A DNA stretch of 64,000 nt, from NCBI GenBank assembly GCA_944472155.2, contig OX235271.1:68740416-68804415 (forward strand), in the 5' to 3' direction. The DNA comes from Trichobilharzia szidati (taxonomy: Eukaryota; Platyhelminthes; Trematoda; Strigeidida; Schistosomatidae). Shown one piece after another: positions 1-9,764 of this stretch. Position 1 is the stretch's first letter. Every line of letters begins with the position of its first letter. Both the position numbers and the translations under genes were made by a program. The notes below the pieces were generated by a model. The model worked only from the letters and a program-made list of their open reading frames with translations, was not told the origin of the DNA and searched no databases.

Positions 1-130
1 GCACCTTTAAACTCATGTACAAAACAGGTTTGGGTCGTATACTTAAATTCGTTGTTGGCTTGGCCATAAAATAGCCTATACCCGTTTTATGCGCTCAAGA
101 ATTACTTCTCAACACTCTGGATCTGTCTTT
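1..130 (+). mobile_element. PLE-3-like fragment, end of endonuclease domain
   Basis: The first bases translate as FKLMYKTGLGRILKFVVGLA, which resembles the peptide FKPIYKTCLGRILKFVEALA encoded on the minus strand near 43660. That is the end of a GIY-YIG endonuclease domain of a Penelope-like retroelement. The element runs off the left edge of the window and is broken by stops, so it is a relic. Confidence 0.6.
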
Positions 131-430
131 GTAACTCGGTTCTGAGACTAAGGGTTATTTTCCACACTAATATTTCTTGTGATCTTGACCCCTAAATAAA
201 CATTATGACCTCTAATGATTAAATTTCGACTTTTCATTAACTTTGTTAACTTTCGTGTAAGCATTATGACGAGCAGAATGTCTGAAATGTGTTCACCAAA
301 CGCTTTACATAATTCAGGTAAACGTATAAGGGGGAACTAATTGGTTCACATCAGAAGTGAGGATTGTAACCTTCTAACAGGATTGACTGATGATTATGCA
401 TTAGCTAGGAAGATAAGCATCAGTCAGCAT
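130..430. other. no recognised feature
   Basis: This is AT-rich sequence with no open frame of note and no match that I can see to other repeats in the window. Confidence 0.5.
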
Positions 431-1262
431 ATTTCGACTCTGTCTGTCTGTCTGTTTTCGACATAGAACTTCTCACATATGTGCGGCAGTTCAAGGCGCC
501 ACACTCCCTCCTTGTAGCACACAAAGCAAAAGAAAACAGTAGGAGAAATGCATATAACAGACAGTAAACAAAGGTGTGAGACAAAGGAATAGTAATAACG
601 AAGAACAAAACAGTTTCATTGGAAATCACAAGTCACAAGGAGTGGATGCATCTGCGCCAGCCATTGAGAACGATTTTGAGCCATGTCACCAATTGTTTCC
701 ATCCATTGGTTTTTACCGTCCCAAGGACCCCAACCAGGAAGTCTACACCTTCCAACGTGGCTTAGACTAACTGTTGTGGATTTCATTGACTGGTGCCATG
801 TTTTCGTTTGGCCGCCGCTAGCTCTTTTCCAGCCTGACCCAATGTCAGCTAACATTGCCCGTCGAGGAAGGCGATGACTAGGCATACGTAGCACATGTCC
901 TAACCATCTCAGTCGATGTAATTTCACAGCCTCGTCGATTGATTTCCCCTCCTTACCTAGCACTCGACCAATGCCTAACCTCAATATTGCTCACCTTATT
1001 ATACGACTTCACATGGGAGATAGAACGCAGGCACCTATGATCAAACACAGCTAGTCTTTTCATGTCTTCCACTCTCAATGGCCAGTTCTCACAGCCATAA
1101 AGGAGGACGGAGCGGACTGATGAGCAGTACACACGCCCTTTGGTTGATAGTCAGATTGCACGTCTACGCCAGAGACGGCGTAAACTGTCATATGCAAAAC
1201 TAGCCCTCTGTATCCGTGCTGAGATTTCGTCAGAGATCAACCCGTCGACTCGGTAGTTAAAT
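430..1262 (-). mobile_element. LINE-3 non-LTR retrotransposon, 3' end
   Basis: The minus strand encodes the C-terminal part of a non-LTR reverse transcriptase polyprotein downstream of the catalytic palm. A 122-residue open frame (984 to 616) contains LHRLRWLGHVLRMPSHRLPR and, later, GGQTKTWHQSMKS, SHVGRCRLPGWGP and DMAQNRSQW. Upstream, up to about 1262, a shifted frame reads ISDEISARIQRASLAYDSLR and [13 protein letters not shown], the usual thumb region. The RT palm is missing, so this is a 5'-truncated relic. The family is distinct from the RTE-like copies, whose equivalent peptide is WIGHALRRP. A short TCTG repeat sits at 439-455 near the 3' end. A second, more decayed copy lies immediately to the right. 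Confidence 0.8.
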
Positions 1263-1640
1263 AACAACACACTTGCCTACTGATCTGTTTATCCTGCATT
1301 TTTAGTTTTGTTTAATACGGTGGGTGAATACTACTGAAGGACAGGACGAAATAGTCAGCGGTTCAGAACTTTGTGGATTACCTTTTCAATATAGTGACAT
1401 AGTTTGCTGAGTGTAATGATATAGTGCATCCACCCTAATTCATTAGTTTTAAAATAAGGATAAATAAATAAATATTTACAACTTCTTATCCTTTCTAGGT
1501 CATTCCTTTTATATTAGCCTGTGAAAACAATTCAAAAACATGTATTCCATGGTTACATTTATTCACAGATCAATAACTGAGGTAAAAGTCCATCCTTTTC
1601 TCTTCTAGTTTAACAACACAAATAACCCCTAGGAATTTTC
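1263..1640. other. no recognised feature
   Basis: AT-rich spacer between two LINE-3 relics. It contains a short TAAA-rich run near 1455-1475. I see no gene. Confidence 0.5.
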
Positions 1641-2275
1641 TCATGGCGTTAGATGTGTGGATGTGAGACAGTTTTGAATGTAGGACTTTGTATAGAAATG
1701 CAGCATTTCAAGTTACCACACTCTGTATGGCACAAATAGGTAGCCAAACAACATTTAAAGCAAATATAATGAACAGAGTTGTACATTGGATCTGCGAGAT
1801 CACAAAGAGTGAACAACTCTGCACCACTGACAGCGACTTCAATTCACATCACTGATAGTCCCCATCTACTGATTCGTAGCATCTCTATGTTCCCAACCAA
1901 TAAACAACAGTTTACACCTCCCTACATGGTTGGCTTGAACCAGCTGTCGAAGTCTTCATGTACTGATTCGAGGTTTGATTTGACCACTCCTAACTCTTTT
2001 GCATCCTAATTCCAAATTGGTTAAGACTGCTCATGGAGGAAGGCGGTGGCTAGGGATGCTCAACTCAAGTCCTAGCCATCTGAATCAATATAGCTTTATA
2101 ACTTACCGGCCTTACCCAACACTTTGCGCCTAGCCCCAATACTGCTCATCAAATGAATAATTTCAGTGGGCATATTTCACATTCACAAAGAAGGCCAGAG
2201 TGAACTGATGCTCACTACACACATTCTTTGATCGATAGTAAGGGTATATGAGATAGCCTTGGTTGATAAACCTTT
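1640..2275 (-). mobile_element. LINE-3 fragment, highly degenerate second copy
   Basis: Blocks of this stretch match the neighbouring LINE-3 copy in the same order and orientation. The segment around 2030-2100 (gaggaaggcggtggctaggg) parallels 864-925, and 2195-2245 parallels 1115-1165. There is no coding potential left. Two copies of one family side by side suggest either local duplication or repeated insertion. Confidence 0.6.
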
Positions 2276-2826
2276 CTTTATGTAGTGAATCAATAAAGTG
2301 AAAATTTAGACAGTTGTAGGCGCAGTTGAATAGTAATCTCAAGGTTCTTTGTCATCTGAATTTCGTATTAAACGTATACTGTTCAGATTGTTACAATTTC
2401 AGCTTTACAAAACCACTTTGACTAAGGTTTTTTCTGACACTGCTTCACTTAGACAGGTTATATCTTAATTAGCTGGTAGTCTACAGCACTGTCAAGTTCC
2501 ATACAGAAAGAAGAGCACATCTACAATTTTCTGAACGTCTACATCTAAAAGGAAGTTGTTCAATAGACATATGACATAAATCATCCCGGTGGCAGTTTAT
2601 AAAAGTCGAAACGATGTCATCCTTTCAGATGTTTGGGCGACAACTGGCAGAGACACTAGGGTCAAAGATACGTGTTTATTAGCTTATTTAAGTGACCATC
2701 TGTAGTCTTCTGATGAACACATTGGGTTTTATTTGCACACGAGTTTTGAAATTAACACTTATATGAAAGGTCTACAGAAAGTGAAATGAAGTCAGTTCGA
2801 CCAGCTGTTATTTTTTAATAATAATT
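2275..2826. other. no recognised feature
   Basis: There is no open frame and no internal repeat match that I can recognise. It ends at the 3' tail of the CR1-like element on its right. Confidence 0.45.
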
Positions 2827-3484
2827 ATTATTATTTGCTTTATTCCAAAACAGTACATGTGATGCAGAATGGAATTCTCATCATTTTTTACTACAGTATT
2901 GCATCCACTTAGTACATTATCAATAAATAAAATTCTACATAGATTAAGGAAATCTCAGTTCATTATTACAACAACATATTGGCATGTCGGTAGCAAAGGT
3001 AAAGCTCAACAGTGTTTGAAGGTGTTAGAAAAGTAGGTGCTGTCATATTTACTGGCGTAAGCGGGAGAAAGAAACAAAGCAGCACATAACGGAAAAGAGA
3101 GAGAGAAAAAAGGAAAAGAAAGAAAGAAAACGTACCTATAAATGATATGAGTTGGAAAGACGAGATCCAGTTGTTCTACTGACTATTTAATGAATTATAG
3201 GTATCACGCCTAATGCTTTCTTTATCACACAGAACACGAGCCAAGTAGAGTATGGTTGAGTTTTTGTACTTGCTGGTGCGACCATATAGTTTCCTATATA
3301 GGCTTCTGGTTTTGCCTGATGAGATGCAAGGGAAGAGTTGTGAATGAAGAGGGTGGTGTGAGTTAGATGAAGTGGATTTGGCCCATTTCTCACATGAGTC
3401 CATGTGCCTGTCAACCAGAATACTAACAAGCTGGTTACGTGGCACGTTGCTTACCCTGCTGACAACCTTTAACATCCTGCGTAA

Positions 3485-3499
3485 TAAGGTATAGTCTTT
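3485..3499 (+). repeat. target-site duplication, left copy
   Basis: The 15 bases taaggtatagtcttt occur here and again at 4002-4016, exactly flanking the PLE-1 insertion inside the CR1-like LINE. Confidence 0.85.
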
Positions 3500-4001
3500 T
3501 TTGATGTGGTTGTGTTCTCTAAGCTGGATAGTTAATTTGCTAAGCTTTCATCACCTTACTAGGTGACATCTTCAGCGAATACTTCAATTTGTTGAAGTGA
3601 GCTTTTAGATTTCTCCACGAGTTTATTAATCACCTCTCCCGGTGACCTTAGAAGTGATTGGTTGTTTTTGTGTGTTTTCATACCTTCTAGGCTATTTGTA
3701 TTGGAAGTGATTGTTTCTTTGACTTGAACTTTGACCCTTTATGTGTGAGGTTTCTTTCTTATCGGTTGATAAATTTTGTCAATCTCGATGTGTCTATTGA
3801 TTGATGATTCACTGGAATGCCAAGCTTCTAAAAATTCTCTAGCATTTTTGTTGTTTCCTCTGTCTAATATTTGAACATTGTCCCAATCGAATTGATGTCC
3901 TTGGTTGTCTGTATGTAGTGATATGAATGAGGGAGTGGGTGTCATGTCCCTTGACGACTAGCTTATGTTCGTGGATACGAACAAATCTTCTCTATCATAT
4001 C
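3500..4001 (-). mobile_element. PLE-1-type fragment nested in the CR1-like LINE
   Basis: The minus strand carries the last part of a Penelope-like GIY-YIG endonuclease. It reads VRIHEHKLVVKGHDTHS just before the open frame, then DNQGHQFDWDNVQILDRGNN, REFLEAWHSSESSINRHIEI and a stop after KIYQPIRKKPHT. The H-x-F-D/N-W block and the E of REFLEAW are typical of the domain's second half. About 230 bases of 3' untranslated sequence follow. It is flanked by a 15-bp direct repeat, so it entered an already resident CR1-like copy as a 5'-truncated insertion. Confidence 0.85.
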
Positions 4002-4016
4002 TAAGGTATAGTCTTT
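4002..4016 (+). repeat. target-site duplication, right copy
   Basis: Second copy of taaggtatagtcttt. The CR1-like sequence resumes directly after it. Confidence 0.85.
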
Positions 4017-4267
4017 ATCAGTATCTCGGGAAAACTAAGGGGGAACAATAGAGAATAATAGGCAGAATGTGAGAGTTAACGAATTGTAGGAGTAAGGGTT
4101 GGGTTATACCAGAATGTCTTAACTTCTTGATGTAGTAGGTAAGACGGAATATTTTCTTAGAAATCGTCAAGATATGAGACGACCAGGAAAGATCAGTAGA
4201 TAGAATGACGCCTAGGTATTTAATTTCCGACTTGGTTTCTATTTCAGTGCCGTCTATGTTGTTCCTG

Positions 4268-4420
4268 GTTTATAAAAATTTATGAAGCGAAGCAACTGCA
4301 TAATATTTTATTAGATGATTTATGTGATGTAACACACAATGATACTGTATTAATGACGTTCCGATCATAGTGTACTGCTCATAATCACGTCAGTGTATAC
4401 CTGAGACTTTATATAACTTG
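4268..4420 (-). mobile_element. PLE-1 terminal-arm fragment
   Basis: The order of motifs (ttattagatg, a cacaca run, tgatactgtatt, atgacgttccgatc, cataatcacg) matches the left arm of the complete PLE-1 at 29785-29890. Only the arm is present and no coding sequence is visible. Confidence 0.55.
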
Positions 4421-4984
4421 TTTCAGATAATTCTACTCCCTGAAACTTTCTATTGCAATTTCCCACATACTCGGAGACGTTGTTGAGTCATTTCGGCCAC
4501 ACCACCTTACTGTTGCTTCAATGAACATAACCTCCTTCTCAGCTTAATTTATAATACTTTGTATACTTTTACTCTATCCCTTTTTATTGTGTGATTGCAT
4601 GCAAGTGTTCGAGTGTTTTTTTTTCTAGGTTAGGTAAGTGAGTACCGTCAATCATTCTAGCACTAGTTAAACTCCTATGTTTGAATAACGCATATGACCC
4701 CAGTCTGACCTAAGTAGTTGATCTCAAGGCCATTGAATAGTATTTAGTAAATTTCCTACTTGTATCTATTGGGGTTTTTATGGATAAAGTTTGTTGGATT
4801 AAATCTCGCCTTAATTCCAGTGTTTTTTAAGAATCCTTCTTCTATAGGACAGTACTACAGAGGACTTGAATTCCTTATTATTTGTATTATCTACATTACT
4901 CCTCCCATTTTTTTCTTATAGGTCATCATGTAGGCTTATCTAATTTCTCTCACCTATCTAGGCAATAACATTTCAGTTGCAGAC
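4421..4984. other. no recognised feature
   Basis: AT-rich stretch between two PLE fragments. No open frame and no tRNA-like head was seen. Confidence 0.4.
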
Positions 4985-5525
4985 GACATGGATGCAAATG
5001 TCTTAACCAGGGTTGGAAATGCAAACAGATATTCATTAAAACAAGAACAACAATTTTTGCATAATAGCATGTTACCATCATTTATTTTATTAACTTCTCA
5101 TCATCTGCTTACAGCCGAAAAGTCATCATTAAGTGTATCTACCTGTATCTGCTGGAGTAGTTACATTGGAAGAAGAGAAAGAAGGGCATACTTCTGGTTT
5201 TCTGAAAATGTACCAACGAGCTTATTTCTTAAGGGAACGAATGCTTTAAACATTGCCATTGCCAGGCACCTTCTTGACACGGATCATGAGGTGGAAGTCG
5301 TTGTTCAAAATTACCAATAGGTAAAAGAATTCAATTCTCCTTAAGTTTGCCGAAGCCATCTCCATCAAGTGCCTGAAACCTGATTTGTGCATTCAGAAAG
5401 AAACAGTTATCAGTCTTTCCTAGCCCTGGTAACTGGATATTTTCACCACCTCTTTTATCTGATTACGTAATGCCGAAAGTTTCCGTTGTGTATGATCACT
5501 ATTGTTTGGAATAGTGTTTGATGTT

Positions 5526-5558
<33 letters not shown>

Positions 5559-5720
5559 CTGTATACATATATTAATTGATTTTTGTTCAAAATGAACTCT
5601 GTGCAAGTATGTTAAAATTGTTTTCTTAGATATATTTAATAACGACTTTGGCGTGTTATCAAGTGATGAGAAGCCAACGAAATGAATGATAGAACCGTTT
5701 TATTCTGCAAAAACTGTTGT
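4985..5720 (+). mobile_element. PLE-2 fragment with GIY-YIG remnant and terminal arm
   Basis: A plus-strand frame reads STCICWSSYIGRRERRAYFW and ARHLLDTDHEVEVVVQNYQ. This is the same endonuclease domain as in the PLE-2 copy at 32911-33243, where the peptide is CICGSSYIGRTGRRAH. A frameshift follows, then FAEAISIKCLKPDLCIQKET. Downstream is a (TA)n microsatellite. The terminal arm at 5640-5720 includes a hammerhead-like core (gtgatgagaagccaacgaaa) and ends in gttgttcttgctttattc. The copy lacks the RT domain. Confidence 0.75.
5527..5555. repeat. (TA)n microsatellite
   Basis: About 14 uninterrupted TA units lie inside the 3' untranslated part of the PLE-2 fragment. Confidence 0.9.
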
Positions 5721-5789
5721 TCTTGCTTTATTCAGATTTCCTCATAATTTCCTCCCATAGTCTGGCTGGCAGTAGCACAATATGTCGCG

Positions 5790-5960
5790 TCTCGACAAGA
5801 GTTAGAATACAGGGACCGTCAGATGCTGTCCCAGTGGCTGGATTTTCAACGAGCTGGCCTCATAACCTAAAGGTCCTGAGTTTGACACTTGATGCATTTA
5901 TAAGCGCATGCATCTGAACTGTCTCAAGCGAAGACAAAACAGCAACTTTCCAAATGATGT
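5790..5960 (+). mobile_element. SINE-A copy, diverged
   Basis: It holds the SINE-A order: cccagtggctggattttcaa (A-box region), ataacctaaaggtcctgag (B-box region) and a decayed 3' part. The hammerhead-like segment is no longer recognisable. Confidence 0.5.
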
Positions 5961-6418
5961 TCATTCGTGGTCTAAATGTTCATCCTCTCGCATCACATTG
6001 AAAGAGTTGTATGCCTTTGGTTTCTTTACTTTTTAATGAGTTGTAATCAAAATTCACTGAACACCTTTTCAAGTGGTTTTTGTGTTAATTTTTGACTGGT
6101 TTGTTTGTTTTCTCACACCACTAATTAAACATAAACAAGATTAACATTGGATGCAGAATTTATGTGAATTAGATCACGTGATCACTTATTCTGTATATAA
6201 TTTCTTAAAAATATTGTATAGTATTACATATAAACACCTTTTATAGTACCCAGTTAAAAATTGATCGAAAGCTGCTTTTATACACATAGGTGCATGTAAT
6301 ACAAAGAGCATGTAAAACATAACTTTGTCGTGTTATCTGCTTATCACTGGTGGATGTCAGTTAATGTTTTACATACTGCGGTAACTTGCAGGAGGTCATC
6401 AGAGCTAGTTCGACAAAT
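5960..6418. other. spacer with a 12-bp palindrome
   Basis: No gene or recognised repeat. The perfect palindrome gatcacgtgatc at 6172-6183 contains an E-box-like CACGTG, but nothing around it indicates a promoter. Confidence 0.4.
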
Positions 6419-6762
6419 TATTATTATTATTCCCTTGGATTCCAAGTGGAACATAGGGATTCAACAACACATCTCCACTGTCTTCTATTTTCTGCCGTCC
6501 TCTACAGCTGGGTCCACGATTGCCCATAATCCCTTATCTCCTCCACGCCACACGATCTCCTCCATGTCATTCTAGAACGACCAACTCGTCGCTTCCAATT
6601 CGGATTCCACTCGAGGGCCTGGCACGTGATGTCATTCGACGGTCTCCTCAATGTATTCCCAATCCATCTCCATTTCCTCCTATACATTTGCTGAGCAATC
6701 GGCTCTTGGTTGGTTTGTTCCCACAGTTTCTTGCTGCTAATTCTTCCTCATCATTTGATCTT
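6418..6762 (-). mobile_element. RTE-like LINE, 3' end fragment
   Basis: The minus strand encodes the C-terminus of the RTE-like polyprotein: RKWRWIGNTLRRPSNDITCQ, ALEWNPNWKRRVGRSRMTWR, EIRDYGQSWTQL. It closes with the family 3' tail (gaatccctatgttccacttg) and an AAT run at 6418-6432. All domains upstream are missing. The WIGxxLRRP and WNPxxKRRVGR blocks identify the family throughout this window. Confidence 0.85.
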
Positions 6763-7029
6763 CAGAATTAATTCGACAAAGGTGTTCTTCAAACTCTTAA
6801 GAAAGTTATAAGTATTGCCTTTAAAATTATAAACATCCTTCTTTAAATTTTACAGTTAAAAACACTAGTAGTTAATTATTCAGTTATGAAGTAACTCGCT
6901 TCCACCAGCCAGAAATAAATTAGATTTACTTGAAAGTATTTGAAAAATTTACCCTACTTTTTAATAACTATATCGTCTTCATTGGTTAGTTTTATAACTC
7001 AATCAAAATACAGTTAGTCCCACAACGAC

Positions 7030-7215
7030 GACAGATAGTATCAGTGGCACAGTGGTTAGGACTGTCGCCGACCATGCACATGGTCCGGGGTTCGATCCCC
7101 TGCCGATACACACCCGATATCTATGGTCGGCCTGCAAAATTTGGGCTACCGATATCTATGCTGAAAATTCCATACTTGTACTGAAAATACAGTGTGGCAT
7201 CAAGCTGTAATCAAA
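7030..7215 (+). mobile_element. SINE-C copy, complete
   Basis: The tRNA-derived head starts with tggcacagtggttaggac (A box) and includes ggggttcgatcccctg (B box, near 7088). A body with gatatctatggtcggcctgc follows, then the tail gctgaaaattccatacttgt through tcaagctgtaatcaaaa, and an A-rich end. The tail resembles the 3' end of the CR1-like LINE at 14540-14605. Confidence 0.85.
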
Positions 7216-7254
7216 ATAAAATAAATAAAAATAATAGAAGAAAGTGGTAAAGAT

Positions 7255-8130
7255 ACGGAAAACGGATAGGACACAATTATTTGGGCTTGATAGAGAAACA
7301 GGATTTGAAAGGCGATGTGATACAATCTCCAAGAAAAACAGTGTCTTTGTTACCCCTTTGGATAGAGGACTGTAATGTTGTAAGGAACATTTTGAGGAGC
7401 AGTTTAACTGGCCTACAGCTACGCTTAAGTTGCCAACAATCCAAACACCTATCTGAATGGGATATCGATGTCTGTCCTCCATCTGTAAATGAGGTTACAA
7501 AGGCTTCTCAAATCTGAAATGAGGCAAAGAAACAGGACCTGGGGGAATGGCTCCAGAGTTATTGAAGGGTGTTGATAAAAAAATGATTGTCTAGGTTAAC
7601 TAAGGTATTGAGTAATGCCTGAGAATTAGAGACACTTCCATTAGACTTGTATAAATCACTGGTTACCCCAGTTTATATGAAGGGAGTCACGTCTTCTTGT
7701 AATAATCTTAAGGGGACTAATATAGGTGATGCTCAAGAGAAACCGAACGCAGGAAAACTAGACAACATTTAGTCCAGGAAAAGGGCTTTTTGAGATCTTC
7801 ACCCTTCGATAAATTCTGGAATACAGAATTACTTAACGGAGCATAACACTTTCCATATTTCTTGACCTAATAACAGCTTTTGACTGCACCGACCGAGAGG
7901 TTCTCTGGCAATGTCTGGCCGTGAACGGAATTTCGAGAAAGTATGTCACACTAATCAGGGCACTGTACTCGAACTCATACAACCAGGGGAGCGCCTACAG
8001 AGAGCTGTCATCTGAGGTAATGACAGCCAGTAGTGTGTGTCAGGGATGCTTACTGTCCCCATTTTCGTTTAATTTCATCATATTAGAAGAGACAGTCCAG
8101 AGAAGAGTTTTTTCGGTGAATTCGTTCACT
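7255..8130 (+). mobile_element. LINE-3 reverse transcriptase fragment
   Basis: Shifted plus-strand frames give LKLPTIQT and CPPSVNEVTKA (linker before the RT), SLVTPVYMKGVTSSCNNLKG (start of the fingers), then from about 7860 FLDLITAFDCTDREVLWQCL (motif A with D..AFD) and VCQGCLLSPFSFNFIILEE (motif B). The sequence stops before motif C, where a SINE-A copy begins. Several stops and frameshifts make it inactive. I assign it to LINE-3 because the motif spacing fits that family's C-terminal pieces. That link is an inference, since no copy here spans both parts. Confidence 0.7.
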
Positions 8131-8134
8131 TAGT

Positions 8135-8340
8135 TGTACAGTTGGATTCCAGTGGCTGGATGGACCACGAACTTTCGTTGTAACCTGAAGGTTCTGGGTT
8201 CCAGACCCGGTGGATGCGTACTACCGATGAGTTCCAAACTAGGACGCGACAGATCTCCAGGACTGTGTGGTTCCCAGTGGTTCACCAACTGATATCATTC
8301 AATGGTCAAACTTAGAAAAGAAATCAAATCCCCCAAAACC
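8135..8340 (+). mobile_element. SINE-A copy
   Basis: Contains cccagtggctggatgg (A-box region), gtaacctgaaggttctgggt (B-box region) and a hammerhead-like segment, ccgatgagttccaaactagg then acgcgac, near 8224-8250. This copy lacks the three-base insertion found in most SINE-A cores, but the GAAA element has become GCGA. Confidence 0.7.
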
Positions 8341-8978
8341 ACCTCATGGCAATAACATATAATAATTTTTGTATGTGTGTGTGTGTACAATAGGTTTGTC
8401 AAACAGGAATAAATAGTAGTCAGTGTTATTGTTTACTGTATCAAAATATTTCAGAAAATGTGATGAATAATCAAATTGTAACTAGGATGGGGGTGAAGAT
8501 TAGTAGGTCTTTACTAGGGTTACATAGTGTGAAAGATGTCTAGAAAAAGAGGATGGTAATGAAACAGCATGGAGATAAGAGTCCAAAATAAGTTATGTAG
8601 TAGGTAAACAGAGTGAATGAAGGGATAGTCAAGAAAAAGATGTTACTAATATGTGGTACGAAAAAGTGCGCAAAGTGGTATTGATAAGGAAATAGTTGAA
8701 CTTGGAACTCTACCCAGGATAGAAGAAGGGGATAAATCATGGCCTCGGTCATTCAAATTATACGGAAGCTTACCGTTATCAGGAGACTACTTTTGACTTT
8801 GTATATGATTTTGAATGAATTCTTCCTACATACTGAGTGATCAGTGTTGAGTGTTTTTATAGCACTCCTTATCGATCCACTGTAATATTTTCGTAGCCAA
8901 GGCAAATTACCAACATTAAAGAAAAAGCTATAAGCGAGCGCTGGTCGAAATTCTGTTTTATACAGTCAGGGGAATGTG
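8340..8978. other. no recognised feature; short (GT)n
   Basis: Holds a (GT)n run at 8371-8386 and otherwise AT-rich unrecognised sequence up to the hammerhead inverted repeat. Confidence 0.5.
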
Positions 8979-9098
8979 GAAGTTAATTGGTGGATGATGA
9001 CTAGGAGTGGAAACAAGGATGCGCGTTCCGTCCTATTTGGGACTCGTCAGATGGATGTACCTGTATTACCCAGTGAGTGATGATGTTCCCACCGAGGC
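8978..9098 (-). mobile_element. SINE-D (Smalpha-type) copy, left arm of inverted pair
   Basis: Read on the minus strand, this holds a B-box remnant (gcctcggtgggaacatcatc), the lead-in ggtacatccat, a hammerhead core and cactcctagtcatcatccac. It is inverted relative to the copy on its right, with the 5' sides facing each other. Confidence 0.85.
9005..9062 (-). ncRNA. hammerhead ribozyme motif, mutated core
   Basis: On the minus strand CTGACGA (9050-9044) is followed by stem II GTCC-CAAATA-GGAC (9043-9030). The GAAA element reads GGAA (9029-9026). The stem-loop is identical to the known Schistosoma hammerhead. The change in the invariant GAAA would be expected to abolish or strongly reduce cleavage. 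Confidence 0.8.
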
Positions 9099-9285
9099 TC
9101 ACTGGGGAATGCAGGTACATTCATCTGATGAGTCCCAAATAGGACGAAATGCACATCCTGACTTCCCTTGCTAGTCACAATCCACCAATTAAATTCTAAT
9201 TACATGCCAAGGCATTGTCGAAACACCTGCACAAGAAGCCAACATATCAACTTGAGACTGAGCACTTCGGTCCAATCAATCAGGG
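9099..9285 (+). mobile_element. SINE-D (Smalpha-type) copy, right arm of inverted pair
   Basis: The plus strand has gaatgcaggtacattcat, the hammerhead core, cttgctagtcacaatccacc and a 3' part ending cttgagactgagcacttcgg. That 3' block recurs at 52870-52900. Its tRNA-like head is missing or merged with the left arm. Confidence 0.8.
9112..9170 (+). ncRNA. hammerhead ribozyme, intact catalytic core
   Basis: CTGATGA (9125-9131), stem II GTCC (9132-9135) with loop CAAATA (9136-9141) and GGAC (9142-9145), then GAAA (9146-9149). Stem III can form as ATG-CA-CAT (9149-9156), which puts the predicted cleavage after C9157. Stem I is weaker: TCA (9121-9123) can pair with TGA (9159-9161), but a T/C mismatch lies next to the core. 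This is the self-cleaving RNA class known from the Smalpha repeats of Schistosoma. Activity of this copy is uncertain because of stem I. Confidence 0.85.
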
Positions 9286-9289
9286 GAAT

Positions 9290-9671
9290 GTGCTCTAAAG
9301 AAAAATTAGAGGAAGAATTTACGATTCTCGAAAAGGTGTTGAAAAACATGGGTTACCCTCAAAGATTCATTAAGAAATATGGAATATGTGAAGGCTCAAA
9401 CATCAAACAAATCACAATGGAAAAAAATCTGTCTTCATTCAACTAGATTTTAAAGGTGAAAATATTGCAGGATTGGTCAACAGAATGTCAAACACATCAC
9501 AAGTCAGAACCTATTCTGCAGCTTAGTTGGTTCTCTTATATCAAAAGTCGACAGATAAACTTCTCATGTTAACTCTAGCTGTGTGTATAAATTTACATGT
9601 ATCTGCAGAGGCAGTTTAATTGGAAGTACAGAAAGAAGGGCACACCGATTTTCTAAACATGTACCGAAACG
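9290..9671 (+). mobile_element. PLE-2 fragment, 5' part (RT thumb to GIY-YIG start)
   Basis: Plus-strand peptides KEKLEEEFTILEKVLKNMGY and PQRFIKKYGICEGSNIKQIT match the minus-strand PLE-2 copy near 33540-33350. Further on, RGSLIGSTERRAHRFSKHVP is the start of the endonuclease domain. The copy is cut by the composite tRNA-like/SINE-C insertion and resumes at about 9961. Confidence 0.8.
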
Positions 9672-9760
9672 CTGAGCGGTCTAAGGCGCCAAACTCAAGG
9701 GTAATCTTCTGGGTGTTCTGGTCCACGATGTGGGCATGAGTTCGAATCCCACCTCCGATA
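9671..9760 (+). tRNA. tRNA-Leu(CAA)-like pseudogene with intron-like insert
   Basis: The stretch gctgagcggtctaaggcgcc is a typical tRNA-Leu D-arm. It is followed by an anticodon loop reading CTCAAG (anticodon CAA), about 15 inserted bases where eukaryotic tRNA-Leu(CAA) genes carry their intron, then TTCTGG closing the anticodon stem. A long variable arm CCAC-gat-GTGG (9723-9733) and TTCGAATCCCAC of the T arm follow. The T stem is mismatched, and the 5' acceptor strand appears to be PLE sequence, so it is 5'-truncated and not a working gene. It directly precedes a SINE-C copy and may be part of a dimeric SINE. Confidence 0.6.
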
Positions 9761-9764
9761 CACG

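Larger units (their letters stand above)
2826..4262 (-). mobile_element. CR1-like LINE 3' end, split by a PLE-1 insertion
   Basis: Read on the minus strand, the element runs from about 4262 to 4017 and resumes at 3499 down to 2826. The coding part (3475 to 3176) includes VSRVSNVPRNQLVSILVDRH and PLHSQLFPCISSGKTRSLYR, matching the C-terminus of the better copy at 14050-14333. It ends at a stop followed by about 350 bases of 3' untranslated sequence. The 3' tail at 2826-2900 closes with an (AAT)-type run, and its last 70 bases resemble the 3' tail at 14540-14605. Only the end of the RT and the thumb remain. Confidence 0.8.

Noticed and set aside
7037..7113. A functional tRNA gene in the SINE-C head
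   Set aside because: The A and B boxes are present but the anticodon and T stems do not pair properly, and the same sequence recurs with a shared body and tail. It is a SINE head.
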